Origin: UBA7312 sp002715345
GTDB lineage: Bacteria; Bacteroidota; Bacteroidia; Flavobacteriales; UBA7312
Direction: 5' to 3'
NCBI GenBank assembly: GCA_964009845.1
Contig: CAXGIQ010000059.1
Coordinates: 1-8,347 of the forward strand
Length of the DNA: 8,347 nucleotides
The translations under genes were made by a program, and so were the position numbers. Positions 1 to 6,080 of the stretch are shown here, piece by piece. Position 1 is the first letter of the stretch; each line of letters opens with the position of its first letter. Below the pieces are notes generated by a model. The model saw nothing but the letters and a program-made list of their open reading frames with translations, was not told the origin of the DNA and searched no databases.

Positions 1-688
1 CTAAAACTAAAAGTGCTTTTTTATCTTTTAATTGGTTGCGTAATTTTTGTTCGAATATACTTCGCTGTGGCTCAGGACCAGACACAATAGCAAGCATTTC
101 AACATTATCTTTTTTCTCTCTTTTAGTAAATCGACTAAGCGTTCCTATATACTTAGTTGGAAAAGGAGTAGTAATTCCAGAAGTAAGTTTTCCACTTAAA
201 GTATGCTGGTCATCATCAGGCACCCAACAAGCATCAAATTTTTTAATGTATTTGAAATTCATTCGTTGAATGAAGTCCTGAAAGTAGGGTGCTTGTATGC
301 GTAATTGGTGACTTATGAATACGCAAGGTACTTCTTCGGAGTAAAGACCAAAACGATTATCAGAAATAACGCCATTAATTTCAAAATCCTGAATAATTCC
401 TTTTAGAGCATTACGCTCAGCTTTGATGCCTCGCATGATTTTTGGTAGTTGCCACAACATGATTGCGGCCATATTTCCATTTTTTGGATAGCGAATTTCG
501 TATCCAGGAAGCTTAATAAAATGGTGCTTAGCAAATTCCTGCATTAGTAAATTTAGTGGGCGACCGTCGGCAGCAAAAACAACTTCAAAACCATTCGCTT
601 CTAAAGCGTTGGCAATAGGGATACAACGTGTAGCGTGTCCGAGGCCCCAATCTAATGGGGCCAAGAGTATGCGCTTTTTCTTATTCAC
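1..688 (-). CDS. MurG-like glycosyltransferase family protein (5' part, C-terminus beyond the window)
   Basis: The minus strand is open from a GTG at 686-688 to the window edge, giving 229 residues without a stop. An in-frame TGA at 692-694 rules out a more upstream start, so GTG is the first possible start. The N-terminus has a hydrophobic strand followed by LDWGLGHATR (residues 12-21), the glycine-rich GxGH loop of the GT-B/MurG-type fold, then a second Rossmann-like strand, EVVFAADGRP (35-44). SGPEPQR at 203-209 resembles the start of the C-terminal nucleotide-sugar domain in this group. Proteins of this type are common in Bacteroidota, but I do not know the sugar donor or acceptor. It is not MurG itself, since it stands alone beside trmB rather than in the mur cluster. 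No signal peptide is visible, so it is probably cytoplasmic. It is divergent from trmB and shares a palindromic promoter region with it. Confidence 0.8.
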   Translation of the reverse strand, partial: MNKKKRILLAPLDWGLGHATRCIPIANALEANGFEVVFAADGRPLNLLMQEFAKHHFIKLPGYEIRYPKNGNMAAIMLWQLPKIMRGIKAERNALKGIIQDFEINGVISDNRFGLYSEEVPCVFISHQLRIQAPYFQDFIQRMNFKYIKKFDACWVPDDDQHTLSGKLTSGITTPFPTKYIGTLSRFTKREKKDNVEMLAIVSGPEPQRSIFEQKLRNQLKDKKALLVL

Positions 689-692
689 GCTT

Positions 693-700
693 CAAAAATA
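693..700 (-). promoter_or_regulatory. -7 box of the glycosyltransferase gene
   Basis: On the minus strand this reads TATTTTTG, an exact match to the Bacteroidota TAnnTTTG -7 consensus. It ends only 4 nt before the GTG start codon, so the transcript would be leaderless or nearly so. No convincing -33 TTG is seen at the usual distance. It is one arm of a palindrome whose other arm is the -7 box of trmB. Confidence 0.55.
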
Positions 701-704
701 GCCC

Positions 705-712
705 TATTTTTG
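705..712 (+). promoter_or_regulatory. -7 box of trmB
   Basis: TATTTTTG is an exact TAnnTTTG match, 16 nt before the TTG start of trmB. Only 4 bp separate it from the opposing -7 box, so two polymerases could not occupy both promoters at once. No clear -33 element is visible. Confidence 0.55.
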
Positions 713-728
713 TCTAAAATCAGAAACA

Positions 729-1397
729 TTGGCAAAGAATAAGTTGCGCAAGTTTGCAGAAATGGAAACCTACCCACATGTGGTTCAGCCTGAATTAGAG
801 GAACTAAAGGAAGGCTTTGGGATGAAGGGAAAGTGGAAGAAGGAATTCTTTAAAAATGATAATCCACTTGTGTTAGAGTTAGGTTGTGGAAAAGGAGAGT
901 ATAGTGTTGGATTGGCTAAAAAATATCCAAACAAAAACTTTTTAGGAATCGATATTAAAGGTTCGAGAATGTGGACGGGAGCTACACAGGCCAAAGAAGA
1001 ATCTTTAGCTAATGTAGGTTTTTTACGTTTACGTATTGAATTCATCGAATTGGCTTTTTCAAAAGGTGAAGTTGATGAGATTTGGATTACATTCCCCGAT
1101 CCTCAATTGAAAAAACGAAGAGCTCAAAAGCGCTTGACTCATCCTTTATTTTTAAATCGTTACAATTATTTGTTGCAAAATGAAGGTGTTATTCATTTAA
1201 AAACAGATAGTCAGTTTTTACACGGATACACCTTAGGTATTGTACATGGTGAGGGACATATTTTAGAAGACGCTGAACACGATTTATACAATGCAAAATT
1301 ACAGCGAGAGCATATGGAGATTCGCACGCATTACGAGCAAATTTACTTAGATAAAGGAATGCAGATAAGCTACTGCCGATTTAAACTTAATTACTAA
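729..1397 (+). CDS. trmB: tRNA (guanine-N7-)-methyltransferase TrmB
   Basis: TrmB transfers a methyl group from S-adenosylmethionine to G46 in the variable loop of tRNAs. The 222-residue product has the family's basic N-terminus (KNKLRKFAEMETYPHV), SAM motif I LELGCGKGEYSVGLA (49-63), the acidic motif II strand GIDIKGSRM (73-81) and the signature TFPDPQLKKRRAQKRL (121-136), equivalent to the PDPWPKKRHHKRR stretch of E. coli TrmB. HLKTD (156-160) supplies the catalytic-region aspartate, and RTHYE (199-203) matches the C-terminal tRNA-contact motif. The start is a TTG. No ATG lies between it and the upstream in-frame TAG at 699-701, and beginning here gives the expected KNK N-terminus. It is a single-gene unit, divergent from the glycosyltransferase gene and followed by about 94 bp before apbC. 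Confidence 0.95.
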   Translation: MAKNKLRKFAEMETYPHVVQPELEELKEGFGMKGKWKKEFFKNDNPLVLELGCGKGEYSVGLAKKYPNKNFLGIDIKGSRMWTGATQAKEESLANVGFLRLRIEFIELAFSKGEVDEIWITFPDPQLKKRRAQKRLTHPLFLNRYNYLLQNEGVIHLKTDSQFLHGYTLGIVHGEGHILEDAEHDLYNAKLQREHMEIRTHYEQIYLDKGMQISYCRFKLNY

Positions 1398-1477
1398 ATT
1401 ATTTATTTAAAATTCAACATAAAGAATTAGCTTTTAAAAAGACTTAATTCATTCATTATACTAAGAGTGCATTTTCC

Positions 1478-1485
1478 TATCTTTG
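1478..1485 (+). promoter_or_regulatory. -7 box of the apbC-nfu operon
   Basis: TATCTTTG is an exact TAnnTTTG match, 6 nt before the ATG of apbC. The last three bases (TTG) are an in-frame potential start codon, but since they belong to the promoter the ATG at 1492 is the credible start. The remaining bases between trmB and this box (1398-1477) are AT-rich. They hold an imperfect AATTA...TAATT inverted stretch around 1426-1450 that is too broken to call a terminator. Confidence 0.65.
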
Positions 1486-1491
1486 CAACAT

Positions 1492-2622
1492 ATGCAAATC
1501 ACGAAAAATCAAGTATTAAAAGCGTTGGGAACAATAACATTACCAGGAGGTGGTGTTGATTTGGTATCTGCAGGTGCTGTTACCAATGTGTTGATTTTTG
1601 GAACAGAAGTAGTGTTGGAAGTACAGATTGAAAATCCGACTTTGCAATACAAAAAGAAGGTAGAAGTCGAGTGTTTGAAAGCTATTCATGAGCATGTATA
1701 TGAAAAGGCAGATGTGAAGGTTAATATTACTGTTAACGCTACAGAAAAAAATGCCCAAAGAATTCGTGGAAATAAAATTCCAGGAGTGAAAAATATTGTA
1801 GCCATCGCTTCTGGTAAAGGAGGGGTTGGAAAATCGACCATAACAGCAAATTTAGCAGTTGCGTTAGCGGAACAAGGATATAAAGTTGGCTTGGTGGATG
1901 CCGATATTTACGGACCATCCATACCTATAATGTTTGATGTAGAAAAGACAAAGCCGACTGGAAGGGAAGTGGATGGTAAAAAGAAAATATTACCTGTTCA
2001 AAGTTATGGTGTTAAGCTATTGTCAATTGGCTTTTTCGCCAATATGGATCAGGCAGTAGTATGGCGTGGAGCCATGGCTTCAAAAGCGTTAAATCAAATG
2101 TTGTGGGATGCTGATTGGGGTGATTTGGATTTCATGTTAATTGATCTTCCACCTGGAACAGGAGATATTCATTTATCCTTGGTGCAATCTATTCCGGTAA
2201 CTGCAGCAGTTGTGGTTAGCACACCACAAAATATTGCGTTGGCAGATGCACGTAAAGGAGTTGCTATGTTCCAAATGGAAAGTATTGGAGTGCCTGTTTT
2301 GGGAATTGTAGAAAACATGTCTTACTTTACTCCTTCTGAACTACCAGATAACAAATATTATATCTTTGGAGAAGGAGGAGCACAGCAATTGTCACAACAA
2401 CTAAATTTGCCAGTTTTAGCAGAAATCCCATTAGTACAGTCAGTGCGTGAAGCAGCAGATGCAGGAAGACCTGCTGTGCTTCAAGGAGCAACACCAGCCG
2501 CTATTGCATTTGCCAAAATGGCTGAAAATGTGGTAGAGGAATTGAATAAGAGAAATGTAAATTTAGCAGCAACTAAAAAAGTGGAAATTACCACAATGAG
2601 TGGCTGTTCTACAAACAAATAA
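1492..2622 (+). CDS. apbC: Mrp/ApbC-family iron-sulfur cluster carrier ATPase
   Basis: This cytosolic P-loop ATPase binds and transfers Fe-S clusters to apoproteins. With the ATG at 1492 it has 376 residues. Residues 1-85 form a MIP18/DUF59 domain (VLKALGTITLPGG). Residues 101-345 are the ParA/MinD-like ATPase, with deviant Walker A SGKGGVGKST (107-116), DADIYGPS (136-143) and LIDLPPGTGD (216-225). The region where many Mrp/ApbC proteins carry a CxxC motif reads ENMSYFTPSELPDNKYYIFG (274-293) and has no cysteine. To my knowledge this is usual in Bacteroidota homologues. The only cysteines are C61 and C372, the latter in the tail MSGCSTNK. A TTG at 1483 would add three residues but lies inside the -7 box. 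The gene ends 2 nt before the nfu ATG, so the two are almost surely co-transcribed and jointly involved in Fe-S delivery. Confidence 0.93.
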   Translation: MQITKNQVLKALGTITLPGGGVDLVSAGAVTNVLIFGTEVVLEVQIENPTLQYKKKVEVECLKAIHEHVYEKADVKVNITVNATEKNAQRIRGNKIPGVKNIVAIASGKGGVGKSTITANLAVALAEQGYKVGLVDADIYGPSIPIMFDVEKTKPTGREVDGKKKILPVQSYGVKLLSIGFFANMDQAVVWRGAMASKALNQMLWDADWGDLDFMLIDLPPGTGDIHLSLVQSIPVTAAVVVSTPQNIALADARKGVAMFQMESIGVPVLGIVENMSYFTPSELPDNKYYIFGEGGAQQLSQQLNLPVLAEIPLVQSVREAADAGRPAVLQGATPAAIAFAKMAENVVEELNKRNVNLAATKKVEITTMSGCSTNK

Positions 2623-2624
2623 GT

Positions 2625-2876
2625 ATGGGAATCATTACTGATGAAAACATTATCAACAAGATAGAGGAAGCTTTAACACAAGTGCGTCCCTATTTGGAGT
2701 CAGACGGAGGAGATATCCGTTTAGTCGAAGTAACTGATGATTATGTGGTGAAAGTGAAACTTCTTGGCGCGTGTAGCGATTGTCAAGTTAGTGTAATGAC
2801 ACTAAAAGCTGGAGTGGAACAAGCAATTAAAAAAGTACTTCCAGAAGTGAGAGAAGTAGTTGATATAGACAAGTAA
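2625..2876 (+). CDS. NifU C-terminal-domain (Nfu-type) Fe-S scaffold/carrier protein
   Basis: The 83-residue protein is a stand-alone NifU C-terminal domain. It has the typical opening helix (IEEALTQVRPYLESDGGD, 13-30), the strand IRLVEVTDDYVVKVKLLG, and the conserved motif GACSDCQVSVMTL (48-60), whose C50 and C53 (CxxC) bridge a [4Fe-4S] cluster between two monomers in characterised Nfu proteins. There is no N-terminal degenerate or U-type domain, so it resembles small bacterial Nfu proteins more than full NifU. It follows apbC by 2 nt in the same operon, and the natural reading is that it hands clusters to or from ApbC. Its TAA (2874-2876) directly abuts the stop codon of the convergent ferredoxin gene, and no hairpin separates the two. 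Confidence 0.93.
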   Translation: MGIITDENIINKIEEALTQVRPYLESDGGDIRLVEVTDDYVVKVKLLGACSDCQVSVMTLKAGVEQAIKKVLPEVREVVDIDK

Positions 2877-3206
2877 TTACATTTCTTGAGCAATTTCTAA
2901 TTTCATACCATCCATTTCTTCTGAAACATATATTTGGCAACTAAGTCTGCTATTTTCTTTTCTGCTAAAAACTTCGCTTAACATTGCATCCTCCTCTTCT
3001 CCCATTAAATTAATTTCATGATCAGATTCGATGTGACACATACAAGATGCACACATTGCCATTCCGCCGCATATCCCAATTGTCCCCTCAGCGGCTAATT
3101 CATACATTTTAATTATTTCCATCAAATTTAATGACATATCAGTAGGAGCGTCAATCTCATGAATCTTACCATTCCTATCTTTTATAATTAATTTTATATC
3201 AGACAT
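2877..3206 (-). CDS. Adrenodoxin-type [2Fe-2S] ferredoxin
   Basis: This small soluble electron carrier has 109 residues. The beta-grasp fold is suggested by IKLIIKDRNGKIHEIDAP at the start. The cluster ligands are C46-x5-C52-x2-C55 (CGGMAMCASC) and C90 in RLSCQI, the spacing and the LSCQ motif of vertebrate-type/ISC ferredoxins rather than plant-type ones. An extra cysteine, C57, sits two residues after the third ligand. An acidic stretch, GEEEDAML (69-76), lies where adrenodoxins bind their reductase. The ATG (3204-3206) directly follows the stop of the upstream reductase gene with no gap, so the two are translated from one message and the reductase is the likely partner. Possible roles are electron supply for Fe-S assembly or for an oxygenase. 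Neither can be decided here. Confidence 0.9.
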   Translation of the reverse strand: MSDIKLIIKDRNGKIHEIDAPTDMSLNLMEIIKMYELAAEGTIGICGGMAMCASCMCHIESDHEINLMGEEEDAMLSEVFSRKENSRLSCQIYVSEEMDGMKLEIAQEM

Positions 3207-4259
3207 TTATTTGATTGACTCAACAACAGCTTTTTTTGCCTCTTTTTTTGTCCCATCAAATCCAGTAACTCCAGAAACAGTTGTGTACCTAAAAATAGAT
3301 TTTTTGCCTGGGTTAATAATTTTATAAGCTGATTGGCACATTAAGGTTGCTTCATGAAATCCACAAAGAATGAGTTTTAATTTACCAGGATATGTGTTTA
3401 CATCTCCAATGGCAAATATCCCGGGAATATTAGTTTGGTAGTCATAAGTATCTACAAGGATTGCATTTTTTTCAATATTTAGACCCCATTCGTTAATTGG
3501 TCCAAGCTTTGGTGTTAATCCGAATAATGGAATAAGATAATCAGTTTTAATCTCAAACTCTTTTTCATTTTCTAGTTTAATATTTATACTTGATAATTGA
3601 TTATTTCCATTGAGCTTTGAAACCTCTGCTGGAGTGATAACATCAATTTTATTTTCATTAAATAACTTTTTAACTTTTTCAACAGAATCCTTTGCTCCAC
3701 GAAATTCGTTTCTCCTATGTATTAATGTGACTTTTTCACAAATGTCAGAAAGGAATATTGACCAATCCAACGCTGAGTCACCTCCTCCGGCTATTACAAT
3801 CTTTTTGTCTCGAAATTTTTCAGGTTCTTTTATTATATAGTCTATACCGTTATTTTCAAATTTTTCTAGATTTTCTAAATCAGGTTTTCTTGGTTCAAAA
3901 CAACCTAACCCTCCAGCAATAGCTACAACAGGAGCAGTGTGACTTGTTCCTTTATCGGTTGTTACTATAAACCAATTATTTTCATCTTTTTCGATTTTTT
4001 CTGCTCTTTCACCCAACGTGAAGCCAGGTTCAAACTGTTTACATTGTTCCATTAAGTTGTCAACTAGTTTGCCTGCCAATATTTCAGGATATCCAGGGAT
4101 ATCATAGATTGGTTTTTTAGGGTAGATTTCTGAACACTGGCCGCCAGGCTGTGCTAAAGAATCAATTATATGACATTTTAATTTTAAAAGACCAGCTTCA
4201 AATACTGTAAAAAGACCTACGGGTCCAGCTCCAATAATAATTATATCAGTTTTTATCAT
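3207..4259 (-). CDS. Thioredoxin-reductase-like ferredoxin--NADP(+) reductase
   Basis: This FAD enzyme passes electrons between NADPH and ferredoxin. The 350-residue protein has the FAD-binding GAGPVG (10-15), the QPGGQC segment (37-42), the NADPH-binding GGGDSALDW (158-166) followed by HRR (181-183) for the 2'-phosphate, and a second FAD motif AIGDVNTYPGKLKLI (283-297). It lacks the CxxC redox pair of thioredoxin reductases, which places it with the YumC-type ferredoxin-NADP reductases. The C-terminal extension RYTTVSGVTGFDGTKKEA (324-341) also fits that group. The ATG at 4257-4259 is chosen because an upstream TTG at 4269-4271 is part of the -7 box. The ferredoxin gene follows without a gap. 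The pair is visibly more AT-rich than its neighbours. Confidence 0.9.
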   Translation of the reverse strand: MIKTDIIIIGAGPVGLFTVFEAGLLKLKCHIIDSLAQPGGQCSEIYPKKPIYDIPGYPEILAGKLVDNLMEQCKQFEPGFTLGERAEKIEKDENNWFIVTTDKGTSHTAPVVAIAGGLGCFEPRKPDLENLEKFENNGIDYIIKEPEKFRDKKIVIAGGGDSALDWSIFLSDICEKVTLIHRRNEFRGAKDSVEKVKKLFNENKIDVITPAEVSKLNGNNQLSSINIKLENEKEFEIKTDYLIPLFGLTPKLGPINEWGLNIEKNAILVDTYDYQTNIPGIFAIGDVNTYPGKLKLILCGFHEATLMCQSAYKIINPGKKSIFRYTTVSGVTGFDGTKKEAKKAVVESIK

Positions 4260-4268
4260 TTTTTTTTG

Positions 4269-4276
4269 CAAAGTTA
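4269..4276 (-). promoter_or_regulatory. -7 box of the reductase-ferredoxin operon
   Basis: The minus strand reads TAACTTTG, an exact TAnnTTTG match, 9 nt before the ATG. The gap is an uninterrupted run of A (4260-4267) preceded by C, so transcription probably starts within an A tract. The box lies in the 37-bp space after the nadE stop codon, so the operon could have its own promoter as well as readthrough from nadE. Confidence 0.6.
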
Positions 4277-4296
4277 ATAACCTTTGATTGAAAAAG

Positions 4297-5085
4297 TTAG
4301 TTAATAGAATTTAAATTTTTAGGGATTTTACAAACTGGTATTGGAATCATTTTGTGTTTATTTGCTTGGTTCAAAGAGCGATAAATGGTAAGCACTTCTT
4401 TTTGTCGAAAAGACAAGTTTTTTTCCTCTCCTTCAAAAGTCATAGCCCATTCTAGTTCTGGATAAGTAGCTCCTATTTGGTCTTCATCAGTTCGGTCATC
4501 ATTCCACAAACCATCCGTAGGTGGAGCATCCAAAATACTTTGGCAAACACCCAGTGTTTTTCCAAGTACAAACACTTCAGTTTTCATCAAGTCAGCGATA
4601 GGACTGAGGTCCACTCCGCCATCTCCATATTTGGTGTAAAAGCCAATGCCAAAATCTTCTACTTTATTACCTGTTCCGGCAACTAGATAATTGTATAGTT
4701 GTGCAAAGTAGTAGAGAGTTGTCATGCGTAAACGAGCGCGTGTATTAACTAAAGAACGTAAACGATTTTCACTACCATTCACTGTAGGAACTGCATCAAT
4801 AAAATTCTCAAAAATAGTGGTCAGTTCTACATTAACGGAGCTTACATTGGGATAGTTTTTCTTTAGCCATGCAATGTGTTCTTGTGCTCTGGAAACCTGG
4901 TCAGTTGCTTGATGAATAGGCATTTCTACACACAAAACAGGAAGTCCAGTTTTAGCTGTCAAAGTAGAAGTTACAGCAGAATCAATCCCGCCAGATACAC
5001 CCACAACAAATCCCGTACTTTTGGCTGTTTTAGCGTAGTTCTGCATCCATTGACTGATGTGTTTAATGATCGCTTGCGCTTGCAT
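4297..5085 (-). CDS. nadE: NAD(+) synthetase
   Basis: NadE makes NAD from nicotinic acid adenine dinucleotide, ATP and an amide nitrogen donor, the last step of NAD synthesis. The 262-residue protein is only the synthetase domain, with no N-terminal glutaminase domain, so it is of the ammonia-dependent type. It has the PP-loop SGGIDS (31-36), RARLRMTTLYYFA (116-128), GTGNKVEDFGIGFYTKYGDG (137-156), where the adenylate and substrate bind, and DLSPIADLMKTEV (159-171). The stretch APPTDGLWNDDRTDEDQIGA (187-206) is the loop that closes over the active site. The start is an ATG 4 nt after a good -7 box. It is divergent from gldB with 35 bp between start codons. Proximity of nadE to gldB is, from memory, seen in other Flavobacteriales. 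Confidence 0.94.
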   Translation of the reverse strand: MQAQAIIKHISQWMQNYAKTAKSTGFVVGVSGGIDSAVTSTLTAKTGLPVLCVEMPIHQATDQVSRAQEHIAWLKKNYPNVSSVNVELTTIFENFIDAVPTVNGSENRLRSLVNTRARLRMTTLYYFAQLYNYLVAGTGNKVEDFGIGFYTKYGDGGVDLSPIADLMKTEVFVLGKTLGVCQSILDAPPTDGLWNDDRTDEDQIGATYPELEWAMTFEGEEKNLSFRQKEVLTIYRSLNQANKHKMIPIPVCKIPKNLNSIN

Positions 5086-5089
5086 GATG

Positions 5090-5097
5090 CAAAGGTA
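5090..5097 (-). promoter_or_regulatory. -7 box of nadE
   Basis: The minus strand reads TACCTTTG, an exact TAnnTTTG match, with 4 nt (CATC) before the ATG. The transcript is predicted to be leaderless or nearly so. The -33 region of this promoter would lie at about 5116-5123, beyond the opposing gldB -7 box, so the two promoters overlap. Confidence 0.6.
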
Positions 5098-5108
5098 ATA
5101 GAAAAGCG

Positions 5109-5116
5109 TAATTTTG
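5109..5116 (+). promoter_or_regulatory. -7 box of gldB-gldC
   Basis: TAATTTTG is an exact TAnnTTTG match, 4 nt (TGCC) before the gldB ATG. Eleven bp separate it from the nadE -7 box on the other strand. No -33 TTG is seen at the normal spacing; the nearest (5080-5082) is 26 nt away. Confidence 0.6.
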
Positions 5117-5120
5117 TGCC

Positions 5121-6080
5121 ATGAAAAAATATCTAATCTTTATCTTTTTGTGTTTAAGTGCATGTGTGAGTGATAAAACGCATACTCCTGTTTCTATACA
5201 GCATTTGGAATCTTTGTATGAGGTAAATCCAGAAGAGATTTCTTTAGATTCATTGCAAAAGGAGTATGGATATTTTTGGGAGGTATATCGTCAGTATATT
5301 CTTTCTTTTCCTAGCGATTCCTCTTTTTCGGATGCTTTAAAAAGTTTTCAGCAGGATAGCAGTTATCAAAAAGTTTACGCTGATTTAAAAAATACATTTA
5401 CTGATTTTGAGGTGTATGAACAAGAATTGACAGCAGCAATTCAAAGATATAATCATCATTTCCCACATAGTGTAACTCCAAGAGTGGTTACATTTTATGG
5501 TGCCTTCAATTTTCCTGTGGCCAATACGGATAGTGTTATTGGTATCGGTTTGGATATGTTTTTAGGAAAGGAATCGGACTATTATCAAAAATTAGGAAAC
5601 AAATATCCTTCGTATATGCATCAACAGTTTCAGTCTAACTACATGACTGCTTTAGCAATAAAAGGATGGTTAGAAACGGAGTATCCTACAATGCAACAAA
5701 ATTTCTTATCGCAAATGGTGCAAAAAGGAAGGTTACAATATGTTTTGGCACAGTTGTTGCCAAGTACACCCGATTCTATTTTAATGGGTTACACAAAAGC
5801 ACAAATAGAATGGTGTGAAGCGAGTGAGTTTTCTATTTGGCAATTCTTCATTCAAGAAAATTTACTTTACACAAACAAACACGAACAAATCATTAAATAC
5901 ATGCAGCCGGCTCCTTTTTCTGGAAGCATGCCAAAAGAGTCTCCTGGAAGGGTGGCTGTTTGGACTGGCTGGCAAATTGTGAAAGCATATATGGATCGTT
6001 ATCCTAGCACTACATTACAGGAGCTGATGGCTATTCCGGATGCGCAACTATTATTAAACGAATCGAAATACAAACCCTAA
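5121..6080 (+). CDS. gldB: Gliding motility lipoprotein GldB
   Basis: GldB is a cell-envelope lipoprotein required for gliding in Flavobacterium johnsoniae; its biochemical role is not established. The 319-residue product starts with a short lipoprotein signal (MKKYLIFIFLCLSAC), with lipobox LSAC and the lipidated cysteine at residue 15. The mature part has no membrane segment and no catalytic motif I can name. Recognisable family segments are RVVTFYGAFNFPVA (121-134), GIGLDMFLG (141-149), KYPSYMHQQF (161-170) and PGRVAVWTGWQIVKAYM (275-291). Length and position fit GldB: gldC follows immediately, the TAA of gldB sharing one base with the gldC ATG (TAATG), which suggests translational coupling. 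The gene is divergent from nadE. Presence of gldBC does not by itself prove that the organism glides, since relatives that do not glide also keep these genes. Confidence 0.9.
   Translation: MKKYLIFIFLCLSACVSDKTHTPVSIQHLESLYEVNPEEISLDSLQKEYGYFWEVYRQYILSFPSDSSFSDALKSFQQDSSYQKVYADLKNTFTDFEVYEQELTAAIQRYNHHFPHSVTPRVVTFYGAFNFPVANTDSVIGIGLDMFLGKESDYYQKLGNKYPSYMHQQFQSNYMTALAIKGWLETEYPTMQQNFLSQMVQKGRLQYVLAQLLPSTPDSILMGYTKAQIEWCEASEFSIWQFFIQENLLYTNKHEQIIKYMQPAPFSGSMPKESPGRVAVWTGWQIVKAYMDRYPSTTLQELMAIPDAQLLLNESKYKP

Larger units (their letters stand above)
693..712. repeat. Palindrome containing two divergent -7 boxes
   Basis: Nine-base arms CAAAAATAG and CTATTTTTG are perfectly complementary around a 2-base centre (CC). 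Each arm contains a full TAnnTTTG box, one facing the glycosyltransferase gene and one facing trmB. The symmetry may simply reflect two back-to-back promoters, or it may also be a site for a dimeric regulator. The sequence alone cannot separate these. Confidence 0.6.

Noticed and set aside
36..269. Plus-strand ORF of 77 codons
   Set aside because: It lies antisense to the glycosyltransferase reading frame, which is open across the whole region and has family motifs.
785..1045. Minus-strand ORF inside trmB
   Set aside because: Shadow of trmB; its translation is low-complexity and has no recognisable motif.
1426..1450. Possible terminator hairpin after trmB
   Set aside because: The inverted stretch needs bulges and has almost no G-C pairs and no clear T tract, so I do not call it.
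1483..1491. TTG start adding three residues to ApbC
   Set aside because: The TTG is the end of the TATCTTTG -7 box, so it would lie at or before the transcription start.
3610..3840. Plus-strand ORF inside the reductase gene
   Set aside because: Shadow frame; the minus strand carries the NADPH-binding motifs over the same bases.
4260..4271. TTG start adding four residues to the reductase
   Set aside because: The TTG is part of the TAACTTTG box; the ATG at 4257-4259 gives the normal N-terminus directly before the FAD-binding strand.
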